A stretch of DNA of 58,907 nt from Comamonadaceae bacterium (GTDB lineage Bacteria > Pseudomonadota > Gammaproteobacteria > Burkholderiales > Burkholderiaceae_C): the NCBI GenBank assembly GCA_013297925.1, contig JAAFJC010000014.1, positions 1 to 58,907 of the forward strand, written 5' to 3'. The notes beneath the pieces were generated by a model. It made no database searches. It saw only the letters and a program-made list of their open reading frames with translations, and was not told the origin of the DNA. Numbering within the stretch: position 1 is the first letter of the stretch; each line of letters starts with the position of its first letter. Shown here one piece after another: positions 35,331-42,987 of this stretch. The translations under genes were made by a program, and so were the position numbers.

Positions 35331-36713
35331 ATGCATATTCATATCCTCGGTATCTGCGGTACGTTCATGGGTGGCTTGGCTGCGCTAGCGCGCGAGGTTG
35401 GGCACAAAGTCACGGGCTGCGATGCTGGCGTATACCCGCCGATGAGTGATCAGTTGCGTGCACTGGGCATTGAGCTGATCGAAGGTTTTGGCGCAGATCA
35501 GCTAGCTCTTAATCCCGATGTATTTGTAGTGGGCAATGTGGTGAGCCGGGCTCGCTTGCCCGATGGAGCAGCCAAGTTTCCTTTGATGGAAGCTGTTTTA
35601 GAGAGCGGTGCGCGGTATACGAGCGGGCCCCAGTGGCTCTCGGAAAACGTACTACAAGGCCGGCATGTGCTGGCCGTAGCGGGCACCCACGGCAAGACGA
35701 CAACCACTTCGATGTTGGCTTGGATTCTTGAGCATAGTGGCTTGAAGCCGGGTTTCTTGGTCGGTGGCGTGCCATTGAATTTTGGCGTGTCTGCAAAATT
35801 GGGTGAAAAGTATTTTGTGATCGAAGCTGATGAATACGACACGGCATTTTTCGACAAACGCAGCAAGTTTGTTCACTATCGCCCACGCACTGCGCTGCTG
35901 AATAATTTAGAGTTTGATCACGCCGATATTTTTGACAATCTCGCAGCGATTGAGCGGCAGTTTCATCATCTGGTGCGTACGGTGCCTGCCAGTGGGCGCG
36001 TGGTGTTCAATGGCTTGGAAGAAAGTCTCACACGGGTACTTCATCAAGGCTGCTGGAGTGAGCAGGCCAGCTTTGGGGCTGCGGTATCTGACTGGTCGGC
36101 GCAAGGCGCAGCGCACGACTTCGCGGTATTGAAGCGCGGTAAAGAGGTGGCTCGCGTGCAGTGGGCGCTCAGCGGTTTGCACAATCAGCTCAACGCTTTG
36201 GCCGCTATTGCTGCAGCAGAGCATGTAGGTGTGAGCCCCGAGCTGGCGGCGCAGGCTCTTGCGGTATTTCAGAACGTGAAACGCCGCATGGAAATACGCG
36301 GCTCGGTGAATGGTGTAACGGTATACGACGATTTCGCGCATCACCCCACAGCGATCCGCACCACACTGGATGGTCTGCGTGATCGGCTTGATGCAGATAC
36401 CGCAACGAAGGGCCAGCGCATTCTCGCGGTGTTTGAGCCGCGCAGCAACACAATGAAGCTGGGCACGATGAAATCGCAATTGCCATGGAGCCTAGAAAAT
36501 GCGGCTCTGGCCTTTTGCCATACTGCCGGGCTCGATTGGGATGCGGCGCAAGCTTTGCAGCCAATGGGGCAGCGCGCGCTCACAGCAGGCGATGTGGGCA
36601 CTCTTGTTGCGCAAGTGACGCACGCTGCCAAGCGCGATGATCACATCGTTTGCATGAGCAATGGCGGCTTTGGCGGCGTGCATGCTAAGCTGCTGGACGC
36701 TTTGAAAGCTTAA
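35331..36713 (+). CDS. mpl: UDP-N-acetylmuramate:L-alanyl-gamma-D-glutamyl-meso-diaminopimelate ligase
   Basis: This 460-residue Mur-ligase-family enzyme reattaches recycled murein tripeptide to UDP-MurNAc. It shows the N-terminal Rossmann motif LGICGTFMGGLA, the ATP-binding GTHGKTTTTSM near 118, and the conserved DDFAHHPTAI segment near 338. The start may be the ATG at 35331 (giving MHIHILGICG, canonical) or 35322. With amgK, this window carries two peptidoglycan recycling functions. Confidence 0.94.
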   Translation: MHIHILGICGTFMGGLAALAREVGHKVTGCDAGVYPPMSDQLRALGIELIEGFGADQLALNPDVFVVGNVVSRARLPDGAAKFPLMEAVLESGARYTSGPQWLSENVLQGRHVLAVAGTHGKTTTTSMLAWILEHSGLKPGFLVGGVPLNFGVSAKLGEKYFVIEADEYDTAFFDKRSKFVHYRPRTALLNNLEFDHADIFDNLAAIERQFHHLVRTVPASGRVVFNGLEESLTRVLHQGCWSEQASFGAAVSDWSAQGAAHDFAVLKRGKEVARVQWALSGLHNQLNALAAIAAAEHVGVSPELAAQALAVFQNVKRRMEIRGSVNGVTVYDDFAHHPTAIRTTLDGLRDRLDADTATKGQRILAVFEPRSNTMKLGTMKSQLPWSLENAALAFCHTAGLDWDAAQALQPMGQRALTAGDVGTLVAQVTHAAKRDDHIVCMSNGGFGGVHAKLLDALKA

Positions 36714-36716
36714 GCA

Positions 36717-36995
36717 ATGGGAAGCTTTGATGCTGCTGTGCATGCGATCAACTTTATGCTGCCTGCAGTTTTTGTGGCGCTTTTCGTCACATTTGCAGGT
36801 CATTTTTTAAAGCAAAACAAGCTATTGGCCGGCAAATTCATTGCGCGAGCAGCTATCAATTTTGTAGTGTGCCTCGCTGTACTGATCGTCGGCTTAATTC
36901 TCACCGGGCGTGATGGCAAGATGCTCACTTACCTCGCTATGGTGCTCGCTGCCGCGACTGTACAGTGGATCTTCTCTGGCGGCTGGCGCAAGTGA
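36717..36995 (+). CDS. small inner-membrane protein
   Basis: This 92-residue product has three hydrophobic segments (about 10-28, 45-62, 68-86). I recognise no family. It begins four bases after mpl and is probably co-transcribed. Copy 9 of the 41-bp repeat encodes residues 38-51 and forms part of the second membrane helix (LAGKFIARAAINFVV). The gene's origin might therefore partly depend on the repeat. Confidence 0.7.
   Translation: MGSFDAAVHAINFMLPAVFVALFVTFAGHFLKQNKLLAGKFIARAAINFVVCLAVLIVGLILTGRDGKMLTYLAMVLAAATVQWIFSGGWRK
36828..36868 (+). repeat. 41-bp dispersed repeat, copy 9 (inside the small membrane protein gene)
   Basis: GCCGGCAAA, TTC, ATTGCGC, GAGCA, then GCTATCAATTTTGTAGT. In sense orientation and in frame. 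Confidence 0.75.
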
Positions 36996-37011
36996 ATGGC
37001 GCCATCAAGCG

Positions 37012-37908
37012 CTAAATTCGCGAGAGTGCTTGGTAGATTTGATATAACCCTGCCCATGCTGCTTGCGTGCCCAATGTGCGCACATTTGCCCCTAAATGCT
37101 CCAGAGCGAGCTGGTAGCGCTCAGTGAGTTGGGGCGTGCCCACCAAGATCAGATCAACACCTGGCTGCACCTGCATGGCAGCCAGCTCCTCGCCGATGAC
37201 CAAGCCAGATAGATAGCTGGCGGCATGCTCTGGCGCGAGCTCTTTGAACAAGGATTTCACGCGAACGCTGAAGGCAGTATTCAAGATATTCACGCCTTCG
37301 CTGGCCACATCAATGCCTTTCAGAAAAGCTTGCGGCTCAAATACCGTAGAGTGTTGCGGTAAGCTCTTAGAGAGGATGGAGTGCTGGGCCAGTAGCGCGT
37401 AGATCTCGCCGGTCATGAAGGTGTTGAAGCCCAGAATAGCGCCGCCTTCAAGGTTCACCCATTTGCTATGCGTACCGGGCAAAACCATCATGGCATCTCT
37501 CAGACCCAATACAGCGGCAGCGCCGAAGACTTGAATCTCTTCGCCGCGCATCACGTCTTCGTTTTCAAAGCGCACACCAGGCGCGATTGCCACACGGTCT
37601 TTCACTGCCCAACGGACGCCGCGCGCCACATCAAGCACGGTGGCCGGGCAGGCGCAATAGGGCACTTCAGCCATGCCATCTTTGCTACCCACCATGCCCG
37701 AGAGTACAAAGGATTGCCCGCCGGCTTTTGTCATTCGTGCACAGGTAGAAATGAGATATGACGCAAATTCGCCTTGCTTGAAGCTCAAAATACCACGCGG
37801 CTGAGACAACTCGTCCAAGATTTCACCATCGGGTGCAATTAAGGCAGCCCGAAAACTGGAGGTGCCCCAATCGACAGCGATAAAGGGATGAGTAGGGGAA
37901 ATAGCCAT
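37012..37908 (-). CDS. dgoK: 2-dehydro-3-deoxygalactonokinase
   Basis: This 298-residue sugar kinase (DgoK family, hexokinase fold) phosphorylates 2-keto-3-deoxygalactonate. The ATP-binding motif is VDWGTSSFRA near residue 12. Family motifs LPGTHSKWV near 145 and FMTGEIYALL follow. It is last in the minus-strand series dehydratase, PfkB kinase, DgoK. It overlaps nothing and starts 83 bases after the kinase. The presence of two keto-deoxy sugar-acid kinases suggests handling of two stereochemical types. Confidence 0.88.
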   Translation of the reverse strand: MAISPTHPFIAVDWGTSSFRAALIAPDGEILDELSQPRGILSFKQGEFASYLISTCARMTKAGGQSFVLSGMVGSKDGMAEVPYCACPATVLDVARGVRWAVKDRVAIAPGVRFENEDVMRGEEIQVFGAAAVLGLRDAMMVLPGTHSKWVNLEGGAILGFNTFMTGEIYALLAQHSILSKSLPQHSTVFEPQAFLKGIDVASEGVNILNTAFSVRVKSLFKELAPEHAASYLSGLVIGEELAAMQVQPGVDLILVGTPQLTERYQLALEHLGANVRTLGTQAAWAGLYQIYQALSRI

Positions 37909-37991
37909 CAGAGAATTATCTATGCCCCCTTTTTTTAGATGAATGCTTTAGTGCTATTTTGTGCGGATAAGCGACAAGCAATACATCACTT

Positions 37992-38915
37992 CTACTGAAT
38001 TTTTAGGAGCCTGCACACTGCATCTGGCCATGGCAAAGGCTCTACCGCGCCAAAGCCCTGCACAGACAAAGCCGCAGCCGCATTGGCATAACGTGCAGCT
38101 GTCGGTAGATCATCACCTAAAGCGAGACGTGCCAGCATGTTGCCCGCAAAACAATCCCCAGCGCCCGTGGCATCGATGGCTTGCACCTTCATAGGCGCAA
38201 TGAGTTCTTGTACACGGCCATCGCTCACCAACACGCCTTCATTGCCCATCTTGAGTGCCACCTGCTTCGCGCCGAGATCATGGCTCCAGCGAATAATCGC
38301 TTGTGGGTGCTGAAGGCCGCTCAGTTGCATCACGTCGTCCATGCTGGGCAGAAACAAATCACATGTTGCTATGGCAGGAATCATGTGCTGCTTGGCCTCC
38401 TGCAGAGACCACAGCTTGAGCCGCAGATTGGAATCAAAACTGATTTGAGCACCTGCCGCTCGCGCAAGCCTGACTGCGGCCGCACATTGCACTCTTGCAT
38501 GGTCAGAAATCGCTTGTGAGATGCCCGAAAAATGCAGCCACTGGGTGCTGCTCAAAGCTTCGCGTTGCGTCTCATTGAGCGTCATGGTGGCAGCGGCTGA
38601 GCCTGCACGGCGGTAGCTGAATTCGTGGCCTTTGACGCCATGCGTGACAAAGTACAAACCCGTAGACGCTCCTGATTTAATAGCTACTTGCGCAGTATCT
38701 ATGCCGGCAAACTGCCATAAATCCATCAGACTTTTGCCAAAAACATCATCGCCTACCGCGCTCACATAGCCGCAACGCGCACCCGCTCTTGCCGCTGCCA
38801 TCACAGCATTGCTGGTGTCGCCACCAAAGCCTTGCAAGTAGTTGCGCTCGCCGGGCACGGTCTGGTTGAATTCCACCATGCCTTCGCCGATGGCGAGAAC
38901 GTCAAAGCGCTTCAT
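37992..38915 (-). CDS. kdgK: PfkB-family sugar kinase, probably 2-dehydro-3-deoxygluconokinase
   Basis: This 307-residue ribokinase-family protein probably phosphorylates 2-keto-3-deoxygluconate. The conserved GGDTSNAVMAAAR and the catalytic DATGAGDCFAGNM motifs are intact. The ATG at 38915 is preferred to the GTG one codon upstream. Copy 10 of the 41-bp repeat encodes residues 70-83. Its specificity rests on the neighbouring dehydratase and DgoK and on general resemblance, so the symbol is moderately secure. Confidence 0.78.
   Translation of the reverse strand: MKRFDVLAIGEGMVEFNQTVPGERNYLQGFGGDTSNAVMAAARAGARCGYVSAVGDDVFGKSLMDLWQFAGIDTAQVAIKSGASTGLYFVTHGVKGHEFSYRRAGSAAATMTLNETQREALSSTQWLHFSGISQAISDHARVQCAAAVRLARAAGAQISFDSNLRLKLWSLQEAKQHMIPAIATCDLFLPSMDDVMQLSGLQHPQAIIRWSHDLGAKQVALKMGNEGVLVSDGRVQELIAPMKVQAIDATGAGDCFAGNMLARLALGDDLPTAARYANAAAALSVQGFGAVEPLPWPDAVCRLLKIQ
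38668..38708 (-). repeat. 41-bp dispersed repeat, copy 10 (inside kdgK)
   Basis: A minus-orientation copy, sense for the kinase: GCCGGCATA, GAT, ACTGCGC, AAGTA, then GCTATTAAATCAGGAGC. It encodes FAGIDTAQVAIKSGA in frame. Confidence 0.82.
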
Positions 38916-38951
38916 CACGCATCAAATCAGTGCTTATCCTGCGCCAAAGGC

Positions 38952-40682
38952 TCAATGGTTATCCTTTGGGACAAAGCTGCCACGCTTACCGCGCAGGAAA
39001 TCCAAATCGCAGCCTTCATCGGCTTGGTTCACATGATCGATATAGAGCTTCCAATAGCCTGATGACAAAGCAGGTGGCGGCGCTTGCCATTTGGCGAGGC
39101 GCGCTTGCAACTCTTCATCGGAGATCAACAATTGAATGCGCCGCTCTTTCACGTTGAGCTCAATCATGTCGCCGTTTTGCACCACAGCCAGCGGCCCGCC
39201 AGCTGCAGCTTCTGGCGCCGTGTGCAGCACCACGGTGCCATAGGCTGTGCCGCTCATGCGGGCATCGGAGATGCGCACCATATCTGTGATGCCTTTCCTA
39301 AGCACCTTGGGCGGCAGCGGCATATTGCCCACTTCAGCCATGCCGGGATAGCCCTTGGGGCCACAGTTTTTAAGCACCAAGATGCAGTTTTCATCCACAT
39401 CCAAATTTTCATCATCGATCCGCGCATGGAAATCTTCGCTGCTTTCAAACACCACAGCACGCCCGGTGTGCTGCAGCAGCGCAGGCGTGGCCGCGCTGGG
39501 CTTGATCACTGCGCCACGCGGCGCGAGATTGCCACTCAGCACAGCAATGCCCGCTGCCGCCTTGAAAGGCTTATCCATCGTTTTGATCACGCGCGGATCG
39601 TAGTTTTCCGCATCTTTCACGTTCTCAGCGACCGTTTGGCCATTGGCCGTGACATGATTCATGTGCAGCACTGACGCGATCTCTTTCATCACCGCTGGCA
39701 AGCCGCCCGCATAGCAAAAATCTTCCATCAAATGCTCGCCGCTGGGCTGCAAATTCAAAATGCAAGGCAGCTCGGAAGCGAGGCGATCAAAATCGTCCAG
39801 CTTCAAATCAAAGCCCACACGACCTGCAATTGCCAGCAAATGAATCACGGCATTGGTGGAGCCGCCAATCGCGGCCAGCGTTTTGATGGCGTTTTCAAAA
39901 GCCTCGCGCGTGAGAATTTGCGAGAGCTTGAAATCATCTTTCACCATTTGCACAATGCGCCGCCCAGCGTTGCGAGCGAGCACATTGCGCCGGCCGTCGA
40001 CCGCGGGATAGGCCGCATTGCCCGGCAAGCCCACGCCCAGCGCTTCCACCATGCTCGCCATGGTGGAGGCCGTGCCCATCGTCATGCAGTGACCGTGGCT
40101 GCGGTGCATGCAGCTCTCGGCTTCAAAGAAATCAGCCAGCTTCAAAGTGCCTGCGCGTACCTGCTCGCTCATGCTCCAAACGCCTGTGCCCGAGCCCAGC
40201 TCTTGGCCGCGCCATTTGCCGTTCAGCATCGGGCCGCCGCTCACGCCAATCGTGGGCAAATCCACGCTGGCCGCGCCCATGATGAGCGAGGGTGTGGTCT
40301 TGTCGCAGCCCATGAGCAGCACCACGCCGTCAATCGGGTTGCCGCGAATGCTCTCTTCTACGTCCATCGACGCGAGGTTGCGATACAGCATCGCAGTGGG
40401 GCGCAGCAGCGTCTCACCCAAACTCATCACGGGAAATTCCAGCGGGAAACCTCCCGCCTCATACACACCGATCTTCACTTGCTCAGCCAGTGTACGGAAG
40501 TGGGAATTGCAGGGTGTGAGCTCGCTGAAGGTGTTGCAAATGCCGATCACTGGGCGACCATCAAACTGATCGTGCGGCACGCCTTTGCCTTTGACCCAAG
40601 AGCGATAAGCGAAGCCATCGCGGTCTTGCCGGCCAAACCATTGCTGGCTGCGCAGCGGATGTTTGAGGGTTTCGTGAGGCAT
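38952..40682 (-). CDS. IlvD/Edd-family sugar-acid dehydratase
   Basis: This 576-residue [Fe-S] dehydratase converts a sugar acid to its 2-keto-3-deoxy form. It belongs to the IlvD/Edd family, in the branch of L-arabonate, xylonate and galactonate dehydratases rather than IlvD itself. Cluster-ligand Cys residues include GICNTFSELTPCNSH and the MGCDKTTPS loop, and HGHCMTMGTAST follows. The metal site AMGGSTNAVIH-type segment is present (AAIGGSTNAVIH). It heads the cluster with two keto-deoxy sugar-acid kinases. The exact sugar cannot be told. Confidence 0.85.
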   Translation of the reverse strand: MPHETLKHPLRSQQWFGRQDRDGFAYRSWVKGKGVPHDQFDGRPVIGICNTFSELTPCNSHFRTLAEQVKIGVYEAGGFPLEFPVMSLGETLLRPTAMLYRNLASMDVEESIRGNPIDGVVLLMGCDKTTPSLIMGAASVDLPTIGVSGGPMLNGKWRGQELGSGTGVWSMSEQVRAGTLKLADFFEAESCMHRSHGHCMTMGTASTMASMVEALGVGLPGNAAYPAVDGRRNVLARNAGRRIVQMVKDDFKLSQILTREAFENAIKTLAAIGGSTNAVIHLLAIAGRVGFDLKLDDFDRLASELPCILNLQPSGEHLMEDFCYAGGLPAVMKEIASVLHMNHVTANGQTVAENVKDAENYDPRVIKTMDKPFKAAAGIAVLSGNLAPRGAVIKPSAATPALLQHTGRAVVFESSEDFHARIDDENLDVDENCILVLKNCGPKGYPGMAEVGNMPLPPKVLRKGITDMVRISDARMSGTAYGTVVLHTAPEAAAGGPLAVVQNGDMIELNVKERRIQLLISDEELQARLAKWQAPPPALSSGYWKLYIDHVNQADEGCDLDFLRGKRGSFVPKDNH

Positions 40683-40719
40683 GATGAGCTTTCTGTAGAA
40701 AGGTTGATGTCTGAACGCT

Positions 40720-42123
40720 TTAGCGTGATTGCTTCTTTTTTACGGGTCGCTGCCAATTTGCAATCGATACCTGCTTGCCACGCGCCACACTCAAAGCGCC
40801 CGCTGGCGTGTCTTTGGTAATCGTCGATCCGCCGCCAACCGTGCCACCAGCACCTAAAGTCACTGGTGCAACCAACACACAATTGCTGCCCACATGCACA
40901 TCGGCTTCGATCACGGTGCGGTGCTTGTTCGCGCCATCGTAATTCGCGGTGATAGAGCCTGCGCCGTAATTCACGCGCTCGCCCACGGTGGCATCGCCCA
41001 AGTAAGCAAGATGATTGGCTTTCGCACCTTTGGCCAGCGTGGAGTTTTTCACTTCGACGAAATTGCCGATGTGCACCTCATCAGCGAGCTGCGTGCCAGG
41101 GCGAAGACGTGCAAAAGGCCCAATCAATGCGCCCGAGCCCACTTTCACACCCAGCTTCTCGCCATCGATATGCGTGAACGGATGAATCACCGCGCCCGCC
41201 GCAATCTCACAATTGGCCAACACACAATGCGCGCCGATGCGCACATCATCACCCAGCTTCACGCTGCCCTCGAATACGCAGCCCACATCGATGCTCACAT
41301 CTTGACCACAATTTAGATCACCACGCAGATCAAAGCGCGCAGCATCTGCGATGCGCACGCCTTGCTCCATGAGCCGATAAGCGGCGCGTTTTTGGTATTC
41401 GCGCTCCAGCTCTTGCAATTGCGCGGGGCTGTTGATGCCAGCGACCTGCGCTTCATCGTTGATTGTCATGGCGCGCACCGGTAGGCCTGCTGCCACTGCA
41501 TGCTTGACCACGTCGGTGAGATAAAACTCTTTTTGCGCGTTGTGATTATCCAGCTTCGAAAGGAACTGTTTGAGCGCGGCTGTGGGCGCGGCCATGATGC
41601 CGCTGTAGATTTCCCGAATCAGCTTTTGATCATCGCTTGCGTCTTTTTGCTCAACGATGGCCTTGACGCTTTCACCATCACGCACGATGCGCCCATAGCC
41701 AAACGGATTGGCCGGTTCAATGGTCAGCAGTGCCATCTGCTTGCCGGCGCACTCAGAGATCAGCGCCTGCAGCGTATCGGCTTGCGTCAGGGGTACATCA
41801 CCCGAGAGCACCAAGGTGATGCCATCATCGCCCAATTCAGGCACGGCCTGCTGCACGGCATGACCCGTGCCCAATTGGGGTTCTTGGTGTACATTTTTTA
41901 TTGAAAACCCACCATCTGCCGGCATAAAATCTGTGCAATACGCTATCACTTCAGGAGCGCCGTGCCCGGTGATCAGGATCACCCGCCGAGGATTCAGTTG
42001 CCTTGCGGTCAACAATACATGCCCGAGCAACGCACGGCCAGCCAGCTTGTGCAACACTTTGGGCAGTTTACTTTTCATGCGGGTGCCTTTACCCGCTGCC
42101 ATGATCACGATGTCTAAATTCAT
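40720..42123 (-). CDS. glmU: bifunctional GlcN-1-P acetyltransferase/GlcNAc-1-P uridyltransferase
   Basis: This 467-residue trimeric enzyme makes UDP-GlcNAc. The N-terminal pyrophosphorylase domain (1-230) carries MAAGKGTRM, and the C-terminal half (250-460) is a left-handed beta helix of hexapeptide repeats. Copy 11 of the 41-bp repeat encodes residues 56-69 (APEVIAYCTDFMPA), lying in a variable loop after the first strands. Its ATG (42123-42121) overlaps the divergent lipoprotein's ATG in the palindrome CATG. GGAA 8 bases upstream supports this start. It lies 37 bases before the dehydratase and may be co-transcribed with it. Confidence 0.95.
   Translation of the reverse strand: MNLDIVIMAAGKGTRMKSKLPKVLHKLAGRALLGHVLLTARQLNPRRVILITGHGAPEVIAYCTDFMPADGGFSIKNVHQEPQLGTGHAVQQAVPELGDDGITLVLSGDVPLTQADTLQALISECAGKQMALLTIEPANPFGYGRIVRDGESVKAIVEQKDASDDQKLIREIYSGIMAAPTAALKQFLSKLDNHNAQKEFYLTDVVKHAVAAGLPVRAMTINDEAQVAGINSPAQLQELEREYQKRAAYRLMEQGVRIADAARFDLRGDLNCGQDVSIDVGCVFEGSVKLGDDVRIGAHCVLANCEIAAGAVIHPFTHIDGEKLGVKVGSGALIGPFARLRPGTQLADEVHIGNFVEVKNSTLAKGAKANHLAYLGDATVGERVNYGAGSITANYDGANKHRTVIEADVHVGSNCVLVAPVTLGAGGTVGGGSTITKDTPAGALSVARGKQVSIANWQRPVKKKQSR
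41918..41958 (+). repeat. 41-bp dispersed repeat, copy 11 (inside glmU)
   Basis: A plus-orientation copy (antisense to glmU): GCCGGCATA, AAA, TCTGTGC, AATAC, then GCTATCACTTCAGGAGC. In glmU sense it starts with GCT as a full codon, so it is in frame. Confidence 0.82.
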
Positions 42124-42982
42124 GTCTGTTTTCCGTCTCGCTGTGCTGATTATCGCGGTATCGCTACTTTCTGCATGCAGTGCCATCAAACTGGCTTACA
42201 ACCAAGCGCCCGACCTGAGCTATTGGTGGCTGGATGGTTATTTTGATTTTAATGAGCAGCAAACACCCATCGTGCGCGAGGAGCTCAGCAAATTGTTTGC
42301 CTGGCACCGCAGCAATGAGCTGCCCAAAACAGCTCAGCTGCTCTCGCAAGCGGCTCAACTCATGCCGGGTGAGGTGAGCCTGCAGCAAGCTTGTGCTTTG
42401 TACAGCCAAGGCCGTGGATTGATTGACAACATCACGAACCAAGCCTTGCCATACCTGGCAGACATGGCTCCCACCCTCACGACTGAGCAGATCGCACATT
42501 TGAAGCGCAAGTATGCAAAAAATGCGGATGAATTCAGTCGAAACTACATCAAGGGGAGCGCAGCCAGTATTGAAGCCAAACGCGTCAAACAAGCGGTTGA
42601 CCGAAGTGAGATGATCTACGGGAAACTCGAAGAAGCTCAGATTGCAGCTGTGAAGAAAGAAGTCAATAGCTCTGCCTTTGATGCGGCGTTTTCTCTCAAA
42701 GAACGGCAGCGACGCCAGCAAGAGCTGATCGATATTTTGACTAACCTAGCAGTGACGAAAGCAAATTCGCAAAACAGCCAGCAAGCCATTCGCTCCTATA
42801 TTCAGCGCGCATGGGAATCGCCTGATCTAGCCTACCGAGCCTATTCGCAGCGCTTGACTCAACAGGCCTGCCAAAGCTTTGCCAATGTGCATGCCAGCAC
42901 CACAGCTGCTCAACGCGCCAACGCTGTGAAAGTGCTCAAGGGTTATGAAACGGATATGCGGACACTATCAGCAAGCCGTTGA
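42122..42982 (+). CDS. DUF6279-like lipoprotein
   Basis: This 286-residue protein has a lipoprotein signal with the lipobox LSAC (Cys19), then a helical protein of the type annotated as DUF6279 in betaproteobacteria (AYNQAPDLSYWWLDGYFDF near 24-43). It is probably attached to the outer membrane. Its function is unknown. Its start codon shares CATG (42121-42124) with the divergent glmU ATG. In-frame ATG codons at 42110 and 42101 would overlap glmU further. No ribosome binding site is convincing. It converges on the Kef-type gene with a gap of 5 bases. Confidence 0.8.
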   Translation: MSVFRLAVLIIAVSLLSACSAIKLAYNQAPDLSYWWLDGYFDFNEQQTPIVREELSKLFAWHRSNELPKTAQLLSQAAQLMPGEVSLQQACALYSQGRGLIDNITNQALPYLADMAPTLTTEQIAHLKRKYAKNADEFSRNYIKGSAASIEAKRVKQAVDRSEMIYGKLEEAQIAAVKKEVNSSAFDAAFSLKERQRRQQELIDILTNLAVTKANSQNSQQAIRSYIQRAWESPDLAYRAYSQRLTQQACQSFANVHASTTAAQRANAVKVLKGYETDMRTLSASR

Positions 42983-42987
42983 CGTGT

